Below, piece after piece: positions 23,138-34,313 of a stretch of DNA of 64,000 bases. Within the stretch, counting starts at the first letter, position 1; each line of letters begins with the position of its first letter. This DNA is from Diaporthe sp. PMI_573 (Eukaryota > Ascomycota > Sordariomycetes > Diaporthales > Diaporthaceae). Under the pieces are notes generated by a model that did not search any database, was not told the DNA's origin, and saw nothing but the letters and a program-made list of their open reading frames with translations. A program made the translations under genes and the position numbers. The stretch lies in the NCBI GenBank assembly GCA_021399435.1, contig JAJTUP010000004.1, positions 1,178,001 through 1,242,000 of the forward strand, written 5' to 3'.

Positions 23138-24568
23138 TCATGCTAACCCGACTTCAATAGCAGATAGAGCCCAATCTGTAAATCCCGCGTTCGTGTCGAG
23201 GATATTCTCATTGAACTCTTGCAGTGTAGGGTAGAAATTCGTTGGATATCCAAACTCCAGAGTGAAGCTGTAGACCTTGTTGGCCCCCTCGACTCCCCAG
23301 TATCTACTGAACGTGTAGTCGGCAACACCTCCAGAAGTAGGATACAACCCTACACCTGGCCCGGATGAATAAGATCGCCCGCCAACAGCGCTCATTGCTG
23401 CCACCGATTTAGAGGCAACCGTTCTCAAATTGTTGTCGTCGGTCGATGGGATATACTCCTTGTAGGAGTCACCGAGGACGCCGCGCTTACGATCATAGGC
23501 TGGATTGAGGAAATTGAGGCTCGTGTCCGTGCTCTGGCCTTCGTCGTGACCCCAAGGGTAAAGAATATCACCTGTTGCAGAGTGGATATCGATATACCAG
23601 CGGATGTTGGGGAATTCGTTATAAACGGAGACCAGGTTCTTGGCCTCTGCCTCAGACTCGGGCGCGGTCCCGCGGAAGGTCTGCGCGCTTGGGTTGGTAG
23701 ATGCTGGGTTCACGGATGGGTCGAAGTACTTTTGGAAATCCCAGAGGAAATCGAAGTTGCGGTTGATGTCGACGCCGGCGGCGTTGCCTGTACCGGACTT
23801 GGTGTTTCGATTCTTGCGCCACAGTGATCCGGTTTTCTGATCATAGGTGACGCCGTCGGGATTTACTAAAGGAAAGAAGACGATCCCAGCATTGAGGATG
23901 GATTTGACTTGAGTATTCGTATACGTTTTTTGGCCGTAACTGAGACCACTTCCGGTTTTGTTCGCCGCCAAAAGATCGGATATCCAGTAGATGAGTTGGT
24001 CAGGGCCGCCACGTTCGCGCGCGTGGGAACCAGCCGTGAGGTACAGGTGGTACTTGGACTTGTCCGAACCTCCAACATAACCGGCAAACTGTGTCGCACC
24101 TTCAAATGTCTTGTGTGGGAGATCTAGCGTGGAGACGCCGTAATTCTTGACAAGACCTTGCACAGCGGTGCTTATCTCACCAACATTCAGAAGGGTGTCG
24201 ATTCTTGCGCCTGTCGCTTTTGTTCCTAGTCCGAGAGGAGCGATATTGCCTCCTTGGAATCGATCTCCGGTTCCGATGGGGGCAGTGTTTGCCTGTCTCT
24301 TGAACACACTTTTATGCAGGGAGAGCTCTGTGGATCTGTACTCCTTGTTGAAATGGTCGATCTGCTCTTCCGTAAGGAATGCATGAAGCTTGAACCCGTC
24401 TCCTGTCGGCAGAACAGCTGGTCGGCAGCCAAAGTCATAGGTCTCATTGCGAATAATATCTTGGAAATACTCAATGGATGGGGCCTCGAATTGGACCGGC
24501 ATGAGATGGAGATCTGCAAGCACGGCAGTGCTCTGTGCGAGCAGCGATGCGACGAAAGAGTACTTCAT
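23138..24568 (-). CDS. Secreted zinc metallocarboxypeptidase, family M14
   Basis: Single exon, 476 residues from the ATG at 24568. An upstream in-frame ATG at 24739 would put a 57-residue charged leader before the clear signal peptide (about 1-18), so I reject it. A propeptide region follows (about 20-110), then the M14 catalytic domain. Zinc ligands are His182 and Glu185 in GSHARERGG and His329 in YIDIHS. Asn269-Arg270 (INRNF) bind the substrate carboxylate, and Glu438 in TLEFG is the catalytic base. All key residues are present, so it should be active after removal of the propeptide. It trims C-terminal amino acids from peptides outside the cell or in the vacuole. Specificity cannot be read from the sequence alone. 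Confidence 0.92.
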   Translation of the reverse strand: MKYSFVASLLAQSTAVLADLHLMPVQFEAPSIEYFQDIIRNETYDFGCRPAVLPTGDGFKLHAFLTEEQIDHFNKEYRSTELSLHKSVFKRQANTAPIGTGDRFQGGNIAPLGLGTKATGARIDTLLNVGEISTAVQGLVKNYGVSTLDLPHKTFEGATQFAGYVGGSDKSKYHLYLTAGSHARERGGPDQLIYWISDLLAANKTGSGLSYGQKTYTNTQVKSILNAGIVFFPLVNPDGVTYDQKTGSLWRKNRNTKSGTGNAAGVDINRNFDFLWDFQKYFDPSVNPASTNPSAQTFRGTAPESEAEAKNLVSVYNEFPNIRWYIDIHSATGDILYPWGHDEGQSTDTSLNFLNPAYDRKRGVLGDSYKEYIPSTDDNNLRTVASKSVAAMSAVGGRSYSSGPGVGLYPTSGGVADYTFSRYWGVEGANKVYSFTLEFGYPTNFYPTLQEFNENILDTNAGFTDWALSAIEVGLA

Positions 24569-25094
24569 GTCGTCTGAAAGAGGCGTATATGTGGGAGAAC
24601 GAAGTCCAACGACGTTGCCTACGGGCGAAAACAACGGGCGAACTTTAACTTTACATACATTCACAATCGTTGCGCGGGTATGGACTTCTCCACTGATTGA
24701 CTGGGTAATATCCTGTTGCACCATCACATAGCTCCACACCTGCCTCTTTCATCCTAATACTGAGGTGACGTGCTGTATAGCTTTTGCCTTGGCATGGGGT
24801 AAGCATTCGGGTCAGTTAAGCTGTTTCCCGAGAGGGTAAAGTAGCCAAGCTGCCGTGGATGATGCAAGAAGTCCAAATGCTACACAATCGCGGGGGTGTT
24901 GTGAATGACAGAACATCGAGAAATAATCAGCATCCTACTACAAGAACTTCACAGCGTCAACTGCATATGTAATCGACTTTCTGTTATCGCGAGGCGAAGT
25001 CCCTAAACTATTAGTGCATCGTATCGTCAGAAATTCATTAGGACCAACGATTCATAGTTGACTGATAGCAAATAAACCTCATAAAGCTTTTAAA
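24569..25094. other. Intergenic, carboxypeptidase promoter
   Basis: Upstream region of the carboxypeptidase gene and 3' side of the tentative gene on its left-reading strand. Nothing else is seen. Confidence 0.45.
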
Positions 25095-26120
25095 TCACAC
25101 CTTTGATGATAACAGATAATCACATATACTGGAATGCAACGCAGCCCAACGGTCATAGATGTGTTTTCTTTCATTCCTTCCTTGGTAATGATCAGTGTCT
25201 TTACTTGGAAAGAAGAGTTTGGGCGTGCTCCTGTCCTGCAGTTCACCGACGTGCTGGTCTGGACAATATTGGGGCGCGGAAGAGACACTTGGACCTGCGT
25301 ACGAGCTAGAAGGTGTTTCTGAACTTGTAGGATGCGCTGAGCCAGGGAACCAAAGTTCGTCGGTGGCCCGCGTGAACACGTCTCCCCGTCCAACGTAATA
25401 GTATTGGCCATCCGCTTTTGTAGATAGGCATTCAATTAGTGCACCCCCGGACCTCCCTATGGCACATCCTCACTCGGAGCGGACGGTGCTTTGCTTTTCG
25501 GCTGGCAGAAAAGACGGAGTTTGGTTGCCGAAGTCGTAGTCCAAGGCGGCGTACAGGTCAAGGACGGGTTTCCAGGTCGTGCGACTGGTGGACTGACCTC
25601 TACCTTGTCTCTGCCATTCCTGATAACCTTGTGCCAAGTCGTTATTCTTTGCGTAGATGTGAATGCCCCCTTTCGTTCGCCATTGGGTCCCCGGTCCCTC
25701 AAACACCACCTTCTTTTCAACCTCAACCGAAATATGTTTGCGGCTGTCAGAAGCTGAAGTATGCATACTCGCACTGTTGAACAGTCAGTAAGAGTAGGGA
25801 CTGGGCCGTGGCGTCAAAGTCTTTTGCACTTCTTACTCGACTAACTTACAATGACTTCGCAGGGCCGGCAGTTGCGAGCTGGCAGAAGCCCCTTATCGTC
25901 CTTGGTTTTTCTGCTTAGCCAAGTGCGCTTCACAAGTTATGGCCTTCGCACTTACTGGTTCACCTCGAGTGTAAGCAGCGGCGAACGCTCGGAGCACCTC
26001 TACCTCGGCTTCGATCACCTTCGCAGTGCGCTTATCGTCCTCATTGATATATACGATGAGAAGGGGACCGCCATCAGTATCTTCGACATCTGAATGTCCC
26101 CTTCTTTCGTATTTGACCAT
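25095..26120 (-). CDS. Tentative four-exon gene of unknown function
   Basis: Three open stretches on the minus strand connect in phase through good splice signals. Exon 26120-25956 (55 codons, MVKYERRGHSDVEDTDGGPL at the start) ends at GTAAGT; a 29-nt exon 25878-25850 ends at GTAAGT; the next starts at 25773 after TTCAACAG and runs HISVEVEKKVVFEGPGTQW and onward. That exon either ends at its own stop at 25470 or splices (GTCAGT, about 25590) to the stretch that reads ADGQYYYVGRGDVFTRATD and stops at 25095. Composition is like real protein, but I recognise no domain, signal peptide or membrane segment. A degraded gene is the main alternative. Confidence 0.38.
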
Positions 26121-28141
26121 GGTATAAAGTATTTAATGTTCCAAGACTAGGACCAGACCTATGTTTTGGAGCTTCGGGTGGAGTTAGCAGCGGGAAATCA
26201 AAGATGTCACCAAAATGAAGGAAAGATCTCCGTAATGAGAAGCAAAGGCACAATAGAAGGAATGATCGGACAGTGAAGACTGGGTCTCTGAAGAGGGCGG
26301 GGTATTGTTACTTTTAAATATATCGACCGTGCATAAGAGCAAAGCCTGTATCAACTTACCAGGTTTCGTACTTCTTGGTTATGGGCGTGCAAGTTGAAGA
26401 AAATGGGGCTCAGTTCAGAACGTGTAAAATTGTCCTTGAAACACCAGAGGCGACTAGACTTTAGCTTTGAACAGTAGTTGAGGTTACTATTAAACCGTGT
26501 TTCCCGTCAAGAACAGCCGTTTGCGTATTTGAGAAAGAGATATGTCTTTCTTTGATCTCCCAATATAGGGAGACATCTAAACTAGGGTTGTATTGCCTCG
26601 TTGTGAATGTGAAAATAAGTCCTGGAGGCAAAAAAGCATTCATTTTCGTAGTGCAGCTGTTGCGGACGTTGGCCACACTTATTACACTTGGCTTTCACAC
26701 TCAGCCCTGTACTTGCAGCAGCTCTACGATATTGGTGGAACGTCTGGCATAATGAGATGGTATTCTAAGTAGGCTCTGGCCAGACTCTGCTGCAGGAAGA
26801 GATAGGATACATGGCTCCTGGACCGTATAAGCCGTTGCATTGGTCGTTGGAAGCAGTCAGACTCAGTAGCCAAAGCAAACTACGGGTATAGCTTCTGATC
26901 AGTTCTAAATGAGAATTTGACTAGCCCAGACCAAGAGCCCGTAAATTCTGAGGAGAATCCAGTCAGAAAATTCTTTCAAGGCTCTCGAGGGTGTTGTCTG
27001 TGGAAGAAGAATCAAGCAGCTCGGGGTGCCAAGAGTTCGATCTACTCGTGGCAAGTATCCACGGCCTCATCGCTCGGCCCTGTTTTTGATATGATAATGC
27101 GGCCTGGCAAGCAAGACCTTGATCGTGTGTGTGTATGAGTGTGCATGGTCAAGACTGCATCAGGTTCGCACCCATGTGGCTGTACGTTGGAACAAGATGT
27201 CACGTCCACGTGTGCTCTGCATGTGGTGACCAGGTCCAAACAGGTGGGTCATACATGTAGTCAGTACCCCTCCGCAGTCCTGACATATGGCAAAAGGCCT
27301 GAAGGAAGAGTACAGAGGAAACCACGATGACTTTCTTTACAAGAGTCCATGGCCCCTTTTGTGGTAGAAAAGTAGTACCATTGAGTGGCTGCTCAACAAA
27401 TCGTCCTCTGGCTGGGTGGCGGGGTGGCATTTAAAAGGACGCGCGTGTGAGATGAGATTAACTCCTGCCCCGACCGGGCCATTCGCTCCGGGATGCAAGG
27501 TTTGGGGCAGCAGCAGGGGCGTATCCTGACAAGTGCAGCGGCTCGGAAGCTGCCACCAGGAACCGTGGGGCAGCCGCCGGGACAGGCCAGGCCAGCTAAG
27601 CACAGATCAGGATCTAGCCCTCCTAAGAAACTCTGGGCGTGATGTCATTGCTACGGCGAACATTAGACGGTTCAGACGGCACACTGCCCTCGTCGCCTGT
27701 CCGACGGCCAGCGCCACCAAGCTACCGGTCGTCTCACGACCAGTCGTCTCGTCTGCCCAGGTCTGCCATTTGTGGTTGTCATTAATTGCCAGCTGCCCTT
27801 AGCGCACGGCAGACAATGGCTAGCCACCTTGGAGAATGGGATGACATGGCAATTTGCCTGTGACTGCGAGTGAGTCTGTGGGTGGATTCAGGTTGTCGGG
27901 TTACTCTACCGTGTAACCTCCCAAAGACATCATAATCTCTTTTTTTTCCCCTTCTCGCCTGCCATTGACGAGCTTCCCTGCTTCATGTTCCCATAATTCC
28001 GATCCATTACTTCTGTTCTCTTACCCCAGGTCCCCACCTGCGAACATCTACATCATTGACCTGTAATATTCTGGTCACAACACGTCGCATCGCCCCCCCA
28101 TTCGCGGCACCGCCTCGAGCACGCGAGAACCGACACGCAGG
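26121..28141. other. Long intergenic region, glycosyltransferase promoter at right end
   Basis: About 2 kb without a supported gene. The last 250 bases include a pyrimidine-rich tract (CTTTTTTTTCCCC, near 27940) followed by C-rich DNA, the usual look of a strong filamentous-fungal promoter and 5' leader in front of the gene at 28142. Confidence 0.5.
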
Positions 28142-31100
28142 ATGATGCCCAAGTTGAGCCCGCCGGCTGTCGCGCCTGAGGACCAGGATCTGAAGCTCGA
28201 GATCACCAATGCGCAAGCCGGACAGCCATCTTCAGTCATACGAGACGACAAAGGACGTGTGGCGTTTCCTGGCTATGTTCCTCAGCAGCCCCAATCGCCC
28301 AACAGTCAGGGCCCTCCCTCAACCGAGCCGCAACCACCGCCAACGGAAGGCATCCAAAAGTCAGCGTCAGAACCTCTGGGGTCAGACCACCGCGATCTCA
28401 AAGCAGCCGCTCGGCCTCAGCAACGCCAGAGGTCTGCAACAGCTGCTCCGCCAAGGACGACCCGACGAACATCCGCCCTGCCCCCCGCCATCAAGAGAGC
28501 TGGTACCAACGTCTCGCAACTACAACAAGCCCTCTGGACCAGCAACTCCAATATCCAAGATGAATCCTCGAGTAGCGACTCCTCGACTGACGATGAGGAC
28601 TTCGGTGCCAGCGTCGATCGGACCGACCAAGCGACTGCAGCCGGCAAGAAGCCACAGCCTCCTCGATCCGAAAAGACCGACCAGTTTCGGCGCTTTAAGG
28701 TCGGAAACGAGAACTACAGAACCAAGGGCAAGGTATCCAAGCGCGACGGGCGGCTGGCTATCTCGATCAAAGACACAAGCGACAAGGGCTACCTCGCGAA
28801 GGCCCTCGGTGCCACGGTTGGGAAGGTTGTGCCCATGAAGGACATCGACGAAACCGAGCAAGAAAACGAACGACCAACTGCCGCCAGGAAATCCTCCGAA
28901 ACGATCGTCACCCCCGAGAGCTTCCAATGCCCCAAGCTCAATATTGTTATCATGGTGATTGGGAGCCGTGGGGACGCGCAGCCATTTTTAAAGATTGGCC
29001 AGGTCTTGAAGGAGAAATACGGCCACAGGGTCAGGATCGCCACGCACCCGGCTTTCCGCGACTTCGTGGAGAAAGACACAGGGCTGGAGTTCTTCTCTGT
29101 TGGAGGGGATCCCGCTGAGTTGATGGCTTTCATGGTCAAGAACCCAGGCATGATACCAACGTTGGAGACCGTGAGAGCGGGCGATATCGGACGCAGGCGA
29201 CAAGCAATGGCCGAAATGTTTGAGGGCTTCTGGAGGGCCTGTATCAACGCGACAGACGAGGAAAAGGACATCAAGAATGTTCGCATGATGGGGGAGAAGG
29301 GCCCTTTCGTTGCCGACCTGATCATCGCCAACCCTCCGAGCTTTGCACACGTGCACTGTGCAGAGGCACTGGGCGTACCCTTGCTCATGGCATTCACCTT
29401 CCCATACACGCCGACAAAGTCGTTCCCGCACCCGCTTGCCACCATCAAGAAGAGCAATGTCGACCCTGGCTACTCGAATTTCATGTCCTACCCGCTTGTG
29501 GAGATGATGGTGTGGCAAGGGCTGGGCGATCTCGTCAACGACTTCCGCGTCAAGACGCTGTGCTTAGATCCCGTGTCAACACTCTGGGCCCCAGGTGCTC
29601 TATACCGGATGAACGTGCCCACATCCTACCTGTGGAGTCCTTCTCTCGTTCCGAAGCCCGCGGACTGGGCAGACGAGATCGATATCTCAGGCTTTGTCTT
29701 CCTAGACTTGGCTTCGTCCTTCACCCCTCCAGATCCTCTCGACCAATTCCTCAAATCCGGCGATCAGCCCGTCTACATCGGTTTCGGGTCAATTGTCGTC
29801 GATGATGCCGACAAGTTCACAGAGATGGTCTTTGAAGCAGTACGGCTCGCGGGTGTAAGGGCACTCGTCTCTAAGGGGTGGGGCGGCCTTGGCGGCGAGA
29901 ACGTACCAGACGACATCTTCATGCTCGAGAACACGCCCCACGACTGGCTTTTCCCCAAGGTCAAGGCCTGCGTGATCCACGGCGGTGCAGGCACAACTGC
30001 AATGGCCCTGAAATGTGGCAAGCCGACCATGGTCGTGCCATTCTTTGGAGACCAACATTTTTGGGGTCCTATGATTGGGAGGGCGGGTGCGGGTCCTGAG
30101 CCTGTGCCATATAAGCACCTGTCGGCTGAGAAGCTGGCAGAGGGCATCAAGTACTGTCTCACCGACGAGGCACAAGAGAAGGCCCAGGAGATGGCCGACG
30201 ACATTGCCCGAGAAGGCGATGGCGCAGAGAACGCATGCGCATTCTTCCACAGGCACTTGCAGCTCTCTGGGAAACACAGCATAAGGTGCTCGATCCTGGA
30301 GGATAAGGTTGCCGTGTGGTGGATGAAGAACACCAGCCTCAGGCTAAGTGCATTGGCGGCTGACATACTCGTGGAGAAGGGTTACATTACCTGGCGCAAG
30401 CTGAAGCTCTTGAGACATTGCGAATACAATGACTTTGAAGGGCCTGGTGAGCCCGTCACTGGCGTGATCGGCTCCATTGCTGGAACCTTCGGAGAAGCGG
30501 TCGGCGGCGTGGCAAGCGTTCCCGGTCGACTTGCGAAGACATCGAACAAGCGGCGAGAGCGGAAGGAGAGACGCAGGAGAAAGGCTGAAGAAGCAAAAGA
30601 CACAGCAAGTGAGAAAGCTAAAGAGAATGGGGCTACCAAAACAAACCACAATACTAGCGCAGAGGGGGATCTAGGCAATTCAACTTCTGAAAATAAGACC
30701 ACTGAGACCAAAGACGAGCGGGCCGAAACAGAAGGCAATAGAAAAGACGGAGACAACGGCGGTGACCCCGACGGGGCATCCGTCCACACAGCCACGACCG
30801 AAGGCACAGCGGAAGGCGAAGGATACGTGGACCAGGTCGCCGAGGGCGTCGGCAAGTCCGCCCACGCGATAGCCACGGCGCCCGTGGACCTCTCAGTCGC
30901 CCTCGCGCAGGGCTTCCACAACGCGCCCAGGCTCTACGGCGACGACACCGTGCGGCGGCCAACCCGGGTGACAGGGATCCGGTCCGGCCTCCGCGCCGCG
31001 CGGTCCGAGTTCCTCTTTGGCGTCTACGACGCGTGGACGGGCGTGGTGCGGCTGCCGTACCGGGGGGCTCGGCACGGCGGGGGCGTGGAGGGTTTTGCCA

Positions 31101-31798
31101 AGGGGGTTGGGATGGGCGTGACGGGGTTCGGGCTTAAGAATATCGCTGCTGTGGTTGGGCCGTTCGGGTACACGCTCAAGGGGATCAAGAAGCAGGTCGA
31201 GCGGCGGCGGCAGCCCACCAAGCACGTCCGGCGGGCTCGGATCCTGCAGGGGCAGAAGGAGGCGGGGGAGCTCACCGCCGAGGAGCGCGGCGCCCGCGCC
31301 AAGGAGGTCATCCGCGGGTGGGAGGTGTTCCAGGCGCTGTGGGCTACCGTCGAGGGCAAGGAGAAGGCCAAGGGCGGCCTCAAGGCGCAGTTCAGCGAGA
31401 CGCGCACCCGGGGCCAAGGCGTCCCCGAGGCGCTGGAGAGTGTTGCCATGGCGGAGCGGACGCTTGAGGAGGTCAAGCGGGGCGGGAAGGTGACGACCGG
31501 GATGAAGGAGTTCCGCCGGTCTGAGGACCTCGCGAGGAGGTCTGGGGATATATCCGGGAGGCAGTCGCTCGACAGGAGGGGGTCGCCCCACGGCGGTGGT
31601 GGCGGTGGTGGTGGCGGGAGGAAGTCGGCGGACCACCAGGGAGGCGCGCTAGATCCTGCTACTGCTGCTGGAGGGAGGAAGTCGAGTGATAATACTAGTG
31701 CGGAGAGGCAGAAGAGGGGAGCGGGTTCCTCTGAGCGTATTGAGGAGGGTGATGAGGAGCCTTCGAAGCATGTGGAGAATGGGAAGTTTTCGTCTTGA
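28142..31798 (+). CDS. UDP-glucose:sterol glucosyltransferase-like protein (GT28/GT1 fold)
   Basis: Intronless, 1218 residues. The first ~250 are low-complexity (Pro, Ser, Gln, charged). The glycosyltransferase domain begins with LNIVIMVIGSRGDAQPFLKIG (near 265-285), the family-28-type N-terminal signature of sterol glucosyltransferases, and continues to the nucleotide-sugar site HGGAGTTAMALKCGKPTMVV (starting near 613) and FFGDQHFWG. A charged linker follows, then a conserved C-terminal block about 900-1080 (rich in Gly-Phe-Gly repeats such as GFAKGVGMGVTGFGLKN) that resembles the C-terminal adaptor region of Vps13-type proteins, and a Gly/Ser-rich tail with a run of ten glycines. Unlike Atg26/Ugt51 it shows no PH or GRAM domain before the catalytic part. 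It probably glucosylates a membrane sterol or a related lipid at a membrane; substrate is inferred from family. Confidence 0.85.
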   Translation: MMPKLSPPAVAPEDQDLKLEITNAQAGQPSSVIRDDKGRVAFPGYVPQQPQSPNSQGPPSTEPQPPPTEGIQKSASEPLGSDHRDLKAAARPQQRQRSATAAPPRTTRRTSALPPAIKRAGTNVSQLQQALWTSNSNIQDESSSSDSSTDDEDFGASVDRTDQATAAGKKPQPPRSEKTDQFRRFKVGNENYRTKGKVSKRDGRLAISIKDTSDKGYLAKALGATVGKVVPMKDIDETEQENERPTAARKSSETIVTPESFQCPKLNIVIMVIGSRGDAQPFLKIGQVLKEKYGHRVRIATHPAFRDFVEKDTGLEFFSVGGDPAELMAFMVKNPGMIPTLETVRAGDIGRRRQAMAEMFEGFWRACINATDEEKDIKNVRMMGEKGPFVADLIIANPPSFAHVHCAEALGVPLLMAFTFPYTPTKSFPHPLATIKKSNVDPGYSNFMSYPLVEMMVWQGLGDLVNDFRVKTLCLDPVSTLWAPGALYRMNVPTSYLWSPSLVPKPADWADEIDISGFVFLDLASSFTPPDPLDQFLKSGDQPVYIGFGSIVVDDADKFTEMVFEAVRLAGVRALVSKGWGGLGGENVPDDIFMLENTPHDWLFPKVKACVIHGGAGTTAMALKCGKPTMVVPFFGDQHFWGPMIGRAGAGPEPVPYKHLSAEKLAEGIKYCLTDEAQEKAQEMADDIAREGDGAENACAFFHRHLQLSGKHSIRCSILEDKVAVWWMKNTSLRLSALAADILVEKGYITWRKLKLLRHCEYNDFEGPGEPVTGVIGSIAGTFGEAVGGVASVPGRLAKTSNKRRERKERRRRKAEEAKDTASEKAKENGATKTNHNTSAEGDLGNSTSENKTTETKDERAETEGNRKDGDNGGDPDGASVHTATTEGTAEGEGYVDQVAEGVGKSAHAIATAPVDLSVALAQGFHNAPRLYGDDTVRRPTRVTGIRSGLRAARSEFLFGVYDAWTGVVRLPYRGARHGGGVEGFAKGVGMGVTGFGLKNIAAVVGPFGYTLKGIKKQVERRRQPTKHVRRARILQGQKEAGELTAEERGARAKEVIRGWEVFQALWATVEGKEKAKGGLKAQFSETRTRGQGVPEALESVAMAERTLEEVKRGGKVTTGMKEFRRSEDLARRSGDISGRQSLDRRGSPHGGGGGGGGGRKSADHQGGALDPATAAGGRKSSDNTSAERQKRGAGSSERIEEGDEEPSKHVENGKFSS

Positions 31799-32468
31799 TT
31801 GATGGCATGGCGTGGAGTTTAGCGAGCTTGGTTCTTTATAGGGACTGCAGTACATGATACCCCTTGTTTCTTTTTGCTTTGTTGTCACGCTGGATAAATA
31901 CCTGGCGTATCCCAGATAACACGACGTAATTCGAGAGGTAATAAACATAAACAAGCACCAGTACTGAAAGCCAATCCGTAGTGACCTCGCCACTGCGGAG
32001 AAAAGTCAGTGATTAATCTGGGCTCAATCATTACAGCTATATAAACCTCGCGGTTCCGCTATATCAAGATTCCCAGATCTCACCATCTATTCAACTGTAA
32101 ACATATCACCCGCCAACAATTTACTACCGTAGGGTAACTATTAGTATCTCTAATAGACTTACCAACAAATAGGATTGATTATTATGAGATACAGTAGTAG
32201 TAATCTAGATGTAATAGTAATTTAAAGTGCATATATGCTTTTCATAGCACAAGGAGGATTCAGAGTATGAGTCTACCTAGGTATTTAAAGGTAGACTTAG
32301 GTCTTAGCTCCAGGAGCACCTGTATATATATATATTTGTAAGATCTGTCTTGTCAATGATGGCGCAGTCTCTTAACTTTCGAGAGAGAACATGAAAGAAA
32401 GAGACCAAAATATCAGTATGATGAGCCGTGTTGTATTTCCCCTATTGTCGTCATTTGAAACCAATCCA
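31799..32468. other. AT-rich convergent 3' region
   Basis: The glycosyltransferase gene and the next minus-strand gene converge here. The DNA is AT-rich with a short TA microsatellite near 32322-32334. No gene seen. Confidence 0.5.
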
Positions 32469-33429
32469 TCACTCTCCGTCTAAGTCAACAAATCTGTATG
32501 CCCAAAAAGCAGACCATATGAACACCCCGACCCCAACGCAAAAGAATACAAGATAGAATATCGCGGCCTTTTAGTTGTAAGACTGAGTGTATGATTTCAA
32601 AGACATATTGTGACAGGAAAGGTTCGAGTGCTTACTTTACAGTCGACATCAAAATGTCTGCCATCATAGAGTGGTGTAATGACAAAGGTTGTCAAGCCCA
32701 TTAGGAACAGAATAAATGAGTAGGACATCAGCATCACCGGTGCCTGCCATGTGAATATCATATTCCACCGCACATGAACACGCACCGGGGCGTTTTGAAC
32801 CCGGGGTTCCTGTCTTATCGGTAATTCGGTGCCGGCTTCAGAAGCGGGCATGGAAGCTTCGGGCCGGCTCTGGGTACGGGGCTGATGGGCCCCATGATCC
32901 TGCTTATATATAATAATCATCGCCAGGTCCTCCTCGGAGCTCCTTTTTCGTGGCGAGTTTCGGAGAGTCGCGAATAGGAAAGCTTCTGATGACGAGAGCA
33001 ACACCGAGAAAACAGACAACACGAGACTGGAGTACCAACAAGCAGGCCCTAACCAGAATATCGTGCCCGGAGCAGGCCAGGAGAAGCAGCCAATTACCGC
33101 CGCAGCAAGTAGTGTGCCCTGTGGATATGAGTGAGTGCAATTCAATCATGTCTGAACGTTAGGCTGAGGAGGATCTCTGGGCCGAGACGAGGGTTTACAG
33201 ATGAAAGGACGATGGGTACCGATGCTGCTGTGAACTTGAATTCGGCCAATTTACGGTCTTGCCAGTGCCGAAGGCGTCCGGAGATAATCTCGTCATTTTC
33301 GTTGTTCTCGACGCACCTTACTATAGCCAAGATTGGGAGCAGGGTATTTTGTCGGTAGAACCGATAGTAGGGAACGGTAATGACGTTGGCGATAAGCAGC
33401 TTCAAAGACCCCGCCGTTGAGCTGAGCAT
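32469..33429 (-). CDS. Small multi-pass membrane protein of unknown function
   Basis: Three exons (33429-33220, 33118-32636, 32567-32469) join in phase to 792 bp, 263 residues. The N-terminal ~70 residues are soluble-looking (YYRFYRQNTLLPILAIV). Two hydrophobic spans follow in exon 2 (GTLLAAAVIGCFSW and WYSSLVLSVFSVLL), then a charged, Pro-rich loop, another span (APVMLMSYSFILFLMGLTTF) and a last span in exon 3 (IFYLVFFCVGVGVFIWSAFW), giving four predicted membrane segments. No family is recognised. The exon 1/exon 2 join restores a continuous hydrophobic stretch and the exon 3 join adds the last span, which supports the model. Confidence 0.75.
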
Positions 33430-34313
33430 AGCCCCTGTCTGGAGAAGGAGACTGTTAGAAGGTGTAGTCTTCCCACTCTTCTATCGATTCTTACGCTTTT
33501 CATGACAAGAAAAAGGGCTTTGATGGCCACCATGGCTGGGCGTGGTCTTGATGATGGTGGCGTTTCAGTTGGTCGTCATAGACCGAGAAGTCTTGAAGCT
33601 GACAAGGAGCACTTAAGCGAGCCGTGGTGCATGTTTCTCACATGACCAGCTCGGCCGGCAATTTTCTCTCTGCCGATAGGTTTAGAGTAACACAGCATAA
33701 GCACGATGGGTAATCCATGGATGTTATCTGATATCAGTATGTGTCACCACCTGGACGGTTAACACCGTGGACGAGTGAGATCTTCACATGGGGCATGTGT
33801 TTTGAAATGACCCTTAAAGTAGAACCGAGTCTTGTGTGTTTGGGACTATTGACCGAGAACGACCAATTCACTCTATGATACCACTATAGCGTTGAAGGCT
33901 AGCACCACTAACTGGAATTCAGGCTTCGATGGCGGTCCTTGGTGGAATTGAAATTTGGACCCATGGCAATTTGCTCTCAAGGGCTTTGATCATGTCGCAC
34001 TACTGGACTAGCTTATTCCCATGGACGCCATGGGTTCTTTCGCGGTACTCTGGTTATTACAGGCCTGTCAGAGGAGCCTTGATTTGACGTATGTCTGAAT
34101 CAGGCCTCCTAACCTAATTAAGAGAAAAACAAATGAGAATCGAAATGTGGCCACAGCCCTGGTGGGTTATCGTCCACAGGCGCTGTGGGACCTCCGGATT
34201 TATCAAGCTATTTACCGCGTTTACCAGGGCCATCACTGGAGTCAAGGCTCAGAATACTGATGCAATAATCCACTATGAACATGAAAAAGCGACACGCAGA
34301 ATAGATTGCCTGA
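33430..34313. other. Intergenic, promoter of the membrane-protein gene
   Basis: About 880 bases with no supported gene. The right end is the 3' region of the patatin-like gene. Confidence 0.45.

Noticed and set aside
24569..24739. Upstream start for the M14 carboxypeptidase
   Set aside because: It would bury the signal peptide behind 57 charged residues.
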